The notes beneath the pieces are model-generated. The model made no database searches. It saw nothing but the letters and a program-made list of their open reading frames with translations, and was not told the DNA's origin. 64,000 nucleotides of DNA from Jaltomata sinuosa (Eukaryota; Streptophyta; Magnoliopsida; Solanales; Solanaceae): contig QJPP01007219.1 in NCBI GenBank assembly GCA_003996215.1, positions 682,001 to 746,000 on the forward strand, read 5' to 3'. Positions 23,528 to 33,043 of the stretch are shown piece after piece (position 1 is the first letter of the stretch; each line of letters starts with the position of its first letter). Made by a program: the position numbers and the translations under genes.

Positions 23528-25595
23528 TGTAACACCCCAGAAACATATACAGCTATTTAAGTTAAAAAGTCTCAGATAATTCATGTTCCAGGGATTACGG
23601 GTCCAAACCACGGACCGTGGTTTGAACCATGGGTCATGGAATGGATTTGTGGTTACCTTCTGCTAGTTTACCCTCAGCTCATGGTTCTCACGGACAGTAG
23701 TTCATTCTATGGGTCGTGATTCCAACTTGTGGAATCAGACTTGTAGGCTAGTAGTGCCCCCAAGAACCACGAGTCAAGATGATGACTCGTCGTTCAAACG
23801 ACGGGTCCATCCTGTTGACTCGTGGAACTAGATCAGAGGGATGGTTTCTCCCAGGTTCCGCGGCTCGATTTCATGACCCGTCATTCAAACGACAGATCCA
23901 TTCTGTCGAGAACCTGAAGCCATGGAACCAATCCGTAGAACCTGAAGCCGACTCTTTTTCCTAATATTTCTAAGTTAAGTTCTGGGGGTATTTTAGTCAT
24001 TACCCACCCTTTTAACTCCTAAGTGAGGTCATTTTGACTATTTCAAGAAGGGTTTTCACCCTTATTATTCTAAGCCTCTTCTAAATCCTTCATTCACCAC
24101 CCAAAAAGGAAAAGAATTCCCCAAGCTCAAGGTCTCAAGCTTCAAGATCAAGCCTCCTAAATCTTTCCAATTCAAGTGGGGTATCTTCACCCAAGGTATG
24201 TGGGTATTCAATAATGGGTTCCTTTCACCCTCGTACCCAAAACCCCCAATTCTTATGTTGAATTATGAACTTATGAAATTAGGGTTTTGATCTAAATTTG
24301 GGGAAGACTTATGAAATCAGTTTCTATGTTTAAATTCATGGTTTCTTATTGATTATACATGATTTGTTCATGATTCCTTCATTGGTTTTAAAATCCCAAT
24401 TATGAGAATTACTTTCTAGTATGAATCCATGAAATTACATGTTTTCAAGAAAAACTTGGTATGATTAGATATCATGGCCTTTATGTATTCATGAAATTGT
24501 ATGACAAATTCTTCAAGTATGAATTTAGAAAGAAAAGCATGTTTTGAATTATGGCTATACGTAGTTTTATGAACTATGATATGAATATTTGCATGATGCT
24601 CGATGTGTTTTCATGCTTTATGAATAATATTTGGCATAAGATAGTGCCACTATGAAATGATGAGCTACATGTGCATGTTTTGGGAGTAGTATTTAGCACC
24701 GAGCAATGAGGGTTCCATTACCCAAATCAAGAAACTACTTTGCCAGTGTAAGTTATGAAATGATATGTGCCTTATAGGCTTATGAGAGTGGATCCATGTC
24801 CTTATGAATGGTGTCATGTGTCCTAACGGATATTAGGGCAGCTTTGCCAACTAGGGTTATATAGTTGGGTATGGTGACTCATTCCTTGGCAAGGTTCAAG
24901 TCAGCTTTGCTAACTAGGGTTATATAGTTAGATTCTATGTAATCTCACATGGTCTCATGTCGGTCATAAGAAACTCCATTAGGTATGTTTTCAAGTTTTC
25001 TAAGCTTTATGAACTCTTACCTTAATGTTTGGCTTTTACTTCATGTTTTACCTTGCCATTATTATATTTACTTATGATACCCTATTTTGTATGAATTCTA
25101 TCCAAGTACATTTTTAAAGCATGTTTCTATGTTATTTATTCATTGTCGTATAATCAGTACATTCCATAGTACTGATGCATATTTTGCGCTGCATCCTTTA
25201 ATGATGCAGATTCAGGTGTCCCTTCTCAGATTTATGGCTAGAGTTCTCAGGCCACTTACTCCACTAGCTGTGGGTGAGTCCTCTTAGGTCGAGGACTAGT
25301 CATGTTCTTAGTTTATGTTGACTTTATTTCTGTACTTTGAGTTAGCTAGGATCTTGTCCTAGCAACTCATTATTTTATGATTAGAGGCTTTCAGACATAG
25401 ACCGTATGTAACCCTTCATGGGTGTCGTATCTCTTTTGACTCAACATCTATCTTATGCTATGTTATCTTTATCTTTGATGATTCCGCTATGTTTCCTTTA
25501 TGTTTTCTTGAGAATGCTATGACCAAGGATTAGTTTGGGATCCTTGTGGTTCTAAGTCTCATGTTATGTCTAGGGGGTAACCTCGGGGCATGACA
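23528..25595 (+). repeat. 5' LTR of element 4
   Basis: 2068 bp, TGTAACACCCC to GGGGCATGACA. Pairs with the 3' LTR along its whole length but lacks a block of about 70 bp near 23904 that the 3' LTR has at about 31037-31120. GC-rich palindromes at 23604-23624 and 23784-23807 lie in the likely U3 region. Confidence 0.93.
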
Positions 25596-25599
25596 AACT

Positions 25600-25612
25600 T
25601 TGTATCAGAGCC
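25600..25612 (+). promoter_or_regulatory. primer-binding site of element 4 (initiator tRNA-Met type)
   Basis: TTGTATCAGAGCC, four bases after the LTR end. It matches the usual plant TGGTATCAGAGC site, complementary to the 3' end of initiator tRNA-Met, with one mismatch. Confidence 0.85.
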
Positions 25613-25803
25613 TCAGGTTCAAGAGTCCTAGGATGTCTGAAAGCTGCATCGAGTAGAGTCTCTTTCATGTGTTTGAAGTGTGCCCCACATATGAGAGGAA
25701 AGCTATGAAGTGTCTTAGGAAACTTCACTTCTTTCATGATCACGTCGTGCGATAGAGCTTAACTTTAATGTTCCTCTAATCCTTATCTTGTACGTTTTAG
25801 ACT

Positions 25804-27420
25804 ATGCCTCCTCGACATGCTATGCCTCCCCGAGCTGCTCAGAATGCTATTTCTCCTGTTTCGGTCCCCGATGTCATGAGTGAGGAGTTCAGAAATGCCA
25901 TCCATTTTCTAGCCCAGACTTTAGCCACTCAGGCCAATCAGCAGGCTCCTTCCCCCGTTCATCCTCAAGGTGGGGTAGCGGCCCGAGTTTGTGACTTTAT
26001 CTGAATGAACCCACCTAAATTCTTGGGTTTGAAAGTGAGTGAGGACCCGCTCAACTTTATTGATGAAGTGAAGAAGATCTTTGAGGTTATGCAAGTGGTT
26101 GGGGTTGATGGTGTTGAGATTGCATCCTATCAACTCAGGGATGTAGCTCATATTTGGTTCATGCAATGGAAGGAGACTAGGGTGAGGGATGCGGTCCTCA
26201 TGACTTGGGAGTGTTTTGAGAGGGCCTTCCTTGATAGGTTCTTTCCCCGAGATTTGAGGCAAGCAAAGGTGGTGGAATTTGTGAACTTGAGACAGGGGTT
26301 GATGTCAGTCCAAGAGTATAGTTTGAAGTTCACTCAATTGTCTAGGTATGCCCCCTCCATGGTAGCGGACCCGTATGATCAAATGAGCAAGTTTATTTAT
26401 GAGGTTTCTGATGTGGTGAAGAAAGAGTGTAGGTCAGCCTTGTTGTTGATTGACATGAACATTTCCTGACTTATGACTCATGCCCATCATACTGAGGCTG
26501 ACAAGCTTAGAGAGATGGCGAGGGAGAATAAGAAGGCTAGATCCGAGGGATCAGGTTTTGGTCATCACAGGTTTGGAGGCGGACATCGCTCCTCTTTCCT
26601 GAAGAAGTCAACCGGATCCGTTCATTCTTCTACTAGTGCTCCTACCCAGGCTCAGAAGCCTCATAATGATCAGGGTGGTAGAGGATCTGGTTCCTATTCC
26701 CAGTCTTAGGGTAGTGTTGCTAAGGGATCTTCATATCCAGCTTGTGCTAAGTGTGGGAAGAGTCATTATGGTGAGTGTTTGGTTGGTTCAAGTAGTTGTT
26801 ATGGATGTGGTCAGGTGGGACATTGTATCTGAGATTTTCCTTCAGCTAAGAAGGGGCAGGGAGGTGGTAGGACTTAGTCTGCTCCAGTAGCTTCAGGAGG
26901 TAGACCAGCCCCGCAGGGCGCAACTTTTAGTTCTGGTGGTCAGCACCAGAACTGTCTTTATGCTATGTCCTCCCATCAGGATTAGGTGAGTTCTCCAGAT
27001 GTGGTTACCGATATATTGAAAGTCTTCTCACTTGATGTGTGTACTTTGTTGGACCCCGGTGCCTCCTTATCTTTTGTGACCCCTTATGTTGTTTGTAAGT
27101 TTGAGGCCTGTCAGGATCAACTTTTAGAACCCTTTTATGTATCTACTCCTGTTGGTGAGTCAGTCTTAGCCAAAAGGATCTACCGAGATTGCCTTATCTC
27201 AGTCCTTTATAGAGTCACTTTAGTGGATCTAGTAGAGTTGGAGATGACTGATTTTGATGTCATCCTTGGTATGGATTGGTTGTATGCATGTTATGCCTCT
27301 GTTGATTGTCGTACTCGGGTTGTCAGTTTCAAGTTTCCTAATGAACCCATTTTAGAATGCAAGTTAGTCCCCCTTCTTCGAAAGGTCGTTTCATATCTTA
27401 TCTTAAGGATAGGAAGATGA
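25804..27420 (+). pseudogene. gag-protease of element 4
   Basis: Starts at ATG 25804 (MPPRHAMPPRAAQ), 190 bases after the primer site. One frame runs to about 27360: gag core (26005-26469, PPKFLGLKVSEDPLNFIDEV onwards), Gly/Ser-rich linker, zinc knuckle at about 26797-26840 (CYGCGQVGHCI, with the last part broken by a stop where the final Cys should lie), and protease with LLDPGASLSF at 27043-27072 and FDVILGMDWL at 27256-27285. The Asp of the active site is kept. Stops at 26002, 26467, 26707, 26830, 26875 and 26983 are all TGA or TAG at places where family members have Arg or Gln. Confidence 0.9.
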
Positions 27421-28905
27421 TTTCAAAGTGGTATGTTTATCACATAGTGCGGGTTATGGACATAGAGTCCGAAACCTCATCCCTTCAGTCTATTCCTGTT
27501 GTGAATAAGTTTCTAGAAGTGTTTCGCGAGGATTTTCCCGGAGTCCCTCTAGAGCAGGAGATAGACTTTGGGATAGATCTTCTTTCGGATACCAATCCTA
27601 TCTCTATTCCTCCCTATATATAGGCTCATGTGGAACTCAAAGAGTTGAAAGATCAGTTGAAGGATCTTCTTTATAAAGGTTTCATCAGGCCTAGCATTTC
27701 TCCATGGGGTGCCCCAATTTTGTTTGTTCGGAAGAAGGATGGTTCTCTTATAATGTGTATTGACTACCGTCAGTTGAACAAGGTCACAATCAAGAATAAG
27801 TATCCCATTCCTAGGATTGATGACTTGTTCAATCAGCTTCAGGGTGCTAGTTTCTTCTCCAAAATCGACCTTAGATCTGGTTATCATCAGCTTCGTGTTA
27901 GAGAGTGTGATATTTCAAAGACAGCCTTCAGAACTCGTTATGGTCATTATAAATTTATTGTGATGTCTTTTGGTCTAACAAATGCTCCTACAACTTTTAT
28001 GGATTTGATGAACCGTGTGTTCAAACAGCACCTGGATATGTTTGTGATTGTTTTCATTGATGATATCCTCATCTACTCTCTGAGTGAAGAGGAGCATGCG
28101 CATCACTTGAGGGTTGTGTTGAAAACTCTCAAGGATAGACTGTTGCTTGCTAAGTTTAGCAAGTGTGAGTTTGGGATACAGTCTGTTACTTTTCTGGGTC
28201 ATATTATGACTAAAGATGGTATTCGGGTTGATTCTCAAAAGATAGAGGTAGTAAAGAACTGGACTAGACCTACTTCTCCGTCTGATATTAGGAGATTTTT
28301 AGGTTTGGCTGGTTACTATAGAAGGTTTTTTGAAAGATTTTCTTCCATTGTTGACCCAATTGACTCAGAAGAAGGTAAAATTTCAGTGGTCCAACTTGTG
28401 TGAGAAGAAATTTCAGGAAATGAAGACTAGATTGACCACTGCTCTGGTGTTAGCTCTACCCGAGGGCTTAGATGATTTTGTGGTGTATTGTGATGCTTCT
28501 AGGATTGGTTTGGGTTATGTTTTGATGCAACGTGGTAAGGTGATTGCCTATGCTTTGAGATAGCTTAAGACCCATGAGAAGAACTATTCTACTCATGATC
28601 TCGAGACAACTTTGAAAATTTGGAGACATTACTTGTATAGTGTGCATGTGGATGTATTCACCGATCATAAGTCTTCAGTATGTGTTCACTCAAAAGGAAT
28701 TGAACTTGTGACAAAGGATATTACTGGAGCTTCTTAAGGATTATGATATGAGTGTGCTTTACCATCCGAGTAAGGCCAATATTGTGGCAGATGCTTTGAG
28801 TAGATTGTCCATGGGAAGTGTAGCTTCTATTGAAGAGGGAAAGAAGGAATTGGTTAAAGAGGTTCATAGGCTTGCTCGGTTGGGGGTTCGCCTTATAGAC
28901 TAAAC
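27357..28905 (+). pseudogene. reverse transcriptase-RNase H of element 4
   Basis: After a frameshift near 27360, the linker (SIPVVNKFLEVF) and RT follow. RT from 27630 is open to about 28330: LLYKGFIRPSISPWGAPILF, the CIDYRQLNKV box, and the catalytic FIDDIL at 28053-28070, all intact. A frame change in the TTTTTT run near 28325-28340 moves into RNase H (VVYCDASRIGLGYVL at 28480-28525, catalytic Asp present). A second frame change near 28672 leads to YVFTQKELNL and the VADALSR end at about 28785-28805. Stops at 28561 and 28709 fit Gln and Arg codons. Confidence 0.9.
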
Positions 28906-30481
28906 CAAAGGTGGTGTGATTGTGCAAAATGGTTCCGAATCTTTCTTAGTGGCTGAGGTGAAGGCAAAGCAAGAGGATGATCCAGTTTTACTTCAGCTTA
29001 AGGGTACAGTTCATCAGCAGTGGGTTGAGGTTTTCTCCCAAGGGGGAGATGGTGTGCTCCGCTATCAGGGTCGTTTATGTGTACCGAATATTGATGGGTT
29101 GAGCTAGCAGATTCTGACTAAGGCTCATAGTTCTATATATTCCATCCATCTGGGTTCCACTATGATATACCTTGATCTGTGGGAAGTCTTTTGGTGGAAC
29201 GGTATAAAGAAGGACATAGCTAGTTTTGTGTCTAAGTGTCCCAACTGTCAACAGGTCAAAGTGGAACATCAAAGGCCGGGTGGCATGCTTCAAGATATTG
29301 ACCTTCGCACTTGGAAATGGGAAGCGATCAATATGGACTTCATTACTGGGTTGCCTCATACTCGAAGGCAGCATCATTCCATTTGGGTGATTGTCGATCG
29401 AATGACCAAATCATCCCATTTCTTGGTTGTTAAGACTACTGATTTAGCAGACGACTATGCCAGACTCTACATACGGGAAATAGTTTGATTGCATGGTGTT
29501 CCCTTATCCATCATTTCTGACAGAGGTCCTCAGTTTACATATAAGTTTTGGAGATCATTTCAAAAAGGCCTTGGTACCCAGGTGAAGCTTAGCACAGCTT
29601 TTCATCCTCAGACAGACGGCCAGGCAGAATATACTATTCAGACTTTGGAGGATATGTTGAGAGCATGTGTGATTGATTTTAGAGTAAATTGGGATGATCA
29701 CTTACCCCTTACTAAATTTTCCTACAACAACAGCTTTCACTCTAGCATCGAGATGGCTCCGTATGAGGCCTTTTTTGTCCAGAGGTGTACATCTCATTTT
29801 GGTTGGTTCAAGGTTGGCGAGCCAGCCTTGATTGGTCTAGATTCTGCGTATGAGACCATGGAGAAAGTTCAGCTTATTCAGGAAAGGTTGAAGACCGCTC
29901 AGAGTCGACAAAAATCTTACGCGAATGTGAGGAGAAGGGAGTTGGAATTTGAGGTTTATGATTGGCTTTTCCTTAAGGTGTCACCCATGAAGGGTGTGAT
30001 GAGGTTTGGCAATAAAGGAAAGCTTAGTCCCCATTTTGTAGGTCCTTATCAGATTTTAAGGAGAGTTGGTAGCGTTGCATATGAGTTGGAGTTGTCAACG
30101 GAGTTGGAAGCAGTTCATCCAGTTTTCCATGTTTCCTTGTTGAAGAAGTGTGTTGGTGATTCGAGCTTGATTGTCCCTTTGGAGGATGTGGGTGAGAAGG
30201 ATAGTCTCATGTATGAAAAGGTTCCCGTGGAGATCCTTGATCATCAGATTCGGAGGTTGAGGAACAAAGAAGTCACTTCGGTGAAAGTCCTTTGGAGGAA
30301 TCAGCTTATAGAGGGTCCTACTTGGGAAGCGGAAGAGGCCATGAAGGCCAAATATCCTCATCTCTTTCCTTCCGACTCAGTTCTAGCTGGAGGTACTAGT
30401 TCCTCCTTAGTATGTCCCTCCGATCCTATTCCATCGGTTTATCTTATGGTCCTAGCATGCATCCATGCTTTACGAAAGTAG
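28906..30481 (+). pseudogene. integrase and chromodomain of element 4
   Basis: Integrase. The H2C2 finger ends CPNCQQVKVEHQRPGG at 29237-29284. The catalytic triad is complete by eye: INMDF near 29329-29343, SDRGPQF at 29517-29537, and the Glu of MAPYEAFF near 29753-29776. One stop (TGA at 29486) falls between the first and second residues. The 330-codon frame 29489-30481 carries the GPYQIL-type domain (about 30040-30060) and a chromodomain-like end (30220-30370). In chromoviruses this end guides integration into heterochromatin; here that is family knowledge only. Confidence 0.9.
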
Positions 30482-30630
30482 GTTATCATGTTTTTAAGTT
30501 GATCCAATCATGTTTTAAGTTGGAAAGTTCAGTTTTCATGATGTTCCCTCAATTTCCATGTTTTGATGTTTGGTTGGGCTATTTTCTCCTTAGTTTTCCT
30601 TATTTAGTCTTCATTCGAGGACGAATGATC

Positions 30631-30645
30631 CCAAGGGGGAGATAT
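30631..30645 (+). promoter_or_regulatory. polypurine tract of element 4
   Basis: CCAAGGGGGAGATAT directly before the 3' LTR, preceded by the TCATTCGAGGACGAATGATC block usual in this group. Confidence 0.9.
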
Positions 30646-32796
30646 TGTAACACCTCGAAAACATATCCAGCTATTTAAGTTAAAAAGACTCAGAAAATTC
30701 ATGTTCTAGGGATTACGGGTCCAAACCACGGACTGTGGTTTGAACCACGGGTCCTGGAATGGATCTGTGGTTACCTTCTGCTAGTTTGCCCTTAGGTATG
30801 AGAACCACGAGTGGTTCTTACAAACCATAGTTCATTCTACAGGTCGTGATTCTAACTCGTGGAATTAGACTTGTAGGTTGGCAGTTCCCCCAGGAACCAC
30901 GAGTCAAGATGACGACTCATCATTCAAATGACGGGTCCGTTCTGTTTACTCATGGAACTAGATCAGAGGGATAGTTTCTCCCAGGTTCCACGGCTCGATT
31001 TGATGACCCGTCATTCAAACGACGGATCTCTCCTGTCAAGTCACAGACTATCTTCTGTAGGCTGTCTAGATGACCAAGTTCCACTAATTGGAACCACGAG
31101 TCGTCATCCAAATGATGATCCGTGGAACCAATCCGTAGAACCTGAAGCTGACTTATTTTCCTAATTTTTCTATGTTAAGTCATGGGGGTATTTTAGTTAT
31201 TACCCACCCTTTTAACTCCTAACTGAGGTTATTTTGACTATTTTAAGAAGGGTTTTCACCCTTATTATTCTAAGCCTCTTTTAAATCCTTCATTCACCTC
31301 CCAAAAAGGAAAAGAATTCCCCAAGCTCAAGGTCTCAAGCTTCAAGATCAAGCCTCTTAAATCTTTTGAATTCAAGTGGTGTATCTTCACCCAAGGTATG
31401 TGGGTATTCAACAATGGATTCCTTTCACCCTTGTGCCCAAAACCCCCAATTCTTATGTTGAATTATGAACTTATAAAATTAGGGTTTTGATCTAAATTTG
31501 GGGAAGACTTATGAAATCAGTTTCTATGTTTAAATTATGGTTGCTTATTGATTATACATGATTTGTTCATGATTGCTTCATTGGTTTTAAAAGCCCAAGT
31601 ATGAGAATTGATTTCTAGCATGAATCCATGAAATTGCATGTTTTCAAGATAAACTTGGCATGATTAGATATCATGGCCTTTATGTATTTATGAAATTGTA
31701 TGCCAAATTCTTCAAGTATGAATTTAGAAAGAAAAGCATATTTTGAATTATGGCTATACCTAGCTTTATGAACTATGATATGAAAATTTTCATGATGTCC
31801 GATGTGTTTTCATGCTTTATGAATAAGATTTAGCATGAGATGGTGCCACTATGAAATGATGAGCTATATAGGCATATTTTAGGAGTAGTATTTAGCACCG
31901 AGTGATGAGGGTTCGATTACCCAAATCTAGAAACTATGTTGCCAGCATAGGTTATGAAATGATATGTGCCTTATAGGCTTATGATAGTGGATCCACATCT
32001 TTACGAATGGTGTTCTGTGTTCTAATGGGCATTACGGCAGCTCTGCCAACTAGGGTTATATAGTTGGGTATGGTGACTTGTTCCCTTGCAAGGTTGAAGT
32101 CAGCTTTGCTAACTAGGGTTATATAGTTAGATTCCATGTAAACTCACATGGTCTCATATCGGTCATAAGAAACTCCCTTATGTATGTTTTCAAGTTTTCT
32201 AAGCTCTATAAACTCTTACCTTAAAGTTTTTCTTTTACTTCATGTTTTACCTTTCCATTATGATATTTACTCATGATACCCTATTTTTTATGGATTCTGT
32301 CCAAGTACGTTTTTAAAGCATGTTTCTATCTTATTTATGCATTGCCCATATACTCAGTACATTCCATAGTACTGACGCATATTTTGCACTTCATCCTTTA
32401 ATGATGCAGATTTAGGTGTCCCTTCTCTGATTTGTGGCTAGAGTTCCCAGTCCACTTACTCCGCCACTTGTGGGTGAGTCCTCTTAGGTCGAGGACTAGT
32501 CATGTTCTTAGTTTATGTTGACTTTATTTCCGTACTTCGAGGTAGCTAGGGTCTTGTCCTAGCAACTCATTATGTTATGATTAGAGGCTTTCAGACATAG
32601 ACCGTATCTAACCCTTCGTGGGTGTCGTATCTCTTTTGACTCGACCATCTATCTTATGCTATGTTGTCTTTATCTTTGATGCTTCCGCTATGTTTCCTTT
32701 ATATTTGCTTGAGAATGATATGACCAAGGGTTATCTTGGGATCCTTGTGGTCCTAAGTCCCGTGTTACGTCTAGGGGGTAACCTTGGGGCATGACA
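30646..32796 (+). repeat. 3' LTR of element 4
   Basis: 2151 bp, TGTAACACCTC to GGGGCATGACA; 83 bp longer than the 5' LTR, mainly through the block at about 31037-31120. Many scattered substitutions against the 5' LTR show that the insertion is not recent. Confidence 0.93.
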
Positions 32797-32801
32797 TTTT
32801 G
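32797..32801. repeat. gypsy target-site duplication, right (TTTTG)
   Basis: TTTTG, identical to 23523-23527; CACTA sequence resumes at once (GTCCGTCACTTTTCGG). Confidence 0.9.
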
Positions 32802-32879
32802 TCCGTCACTTTTCGGTCAATACGTGATAAACTCATTTAAAGGAAGTGACAGACAAAAGAGATGTTGTCCATCGCTTCT

Positions 32880-33043
32880 TTATTTATACAAAGACCCCAT
32901 CGGGTCTCTTTCCCTGACTTTCTCTCTTTCTCTTTTCTCTCCTCCTCTCCTCCTCTCCTCTCCTCTGCCACTGCTATGCCGCTTCCTCCACTGCTGCTGC
33001 CTCCATCGTCAGCCTCCACCCTCCAACCTCCTCCGATTTTGAG
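32880..33043 (+). promoter_or_regulatory. CACTA gene promoter and non-coding first exon
   Basis: A TATA box TTTATTTATA at 32880-32889 follows a pair of subterminal repeats. Transcript start would be near 32912, in a long CT-rich leader (TCTCTTTCTCTTTTCTCTCC). The first exon ends CCGATTTTGAG at 33043 with a good donor GTTAGT. A short ATG frame inside it (from about 32974) does not continue in the frame of exon 2, so I treat the exon as untranslated. Confidence 0.55.

Larger units (their letters stand above)
23528..32796 (+). mobile_element. complete Ty3/gypsy chromovirus (element 4)
   Basis: Full structure: 5' LTR, primer-binding site, gag-pol with chromodomain-like end, polypurine tract and 3' LTR, with a perfect 5-bp duplication TTTTG. 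Domain order gag-PR-RT-RH-INT-CHD and the C-terminal VPVEILDHQIRRL...VLWRN...PTWE...YPHLF block point to the Tekay/Del chromovirus type. Gag-pol would be one long frame, but at least six stops and about three frameshifts make it defective. It landed 491 bp inside the left end of the CACTA transposon. Confidence 0.93.
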
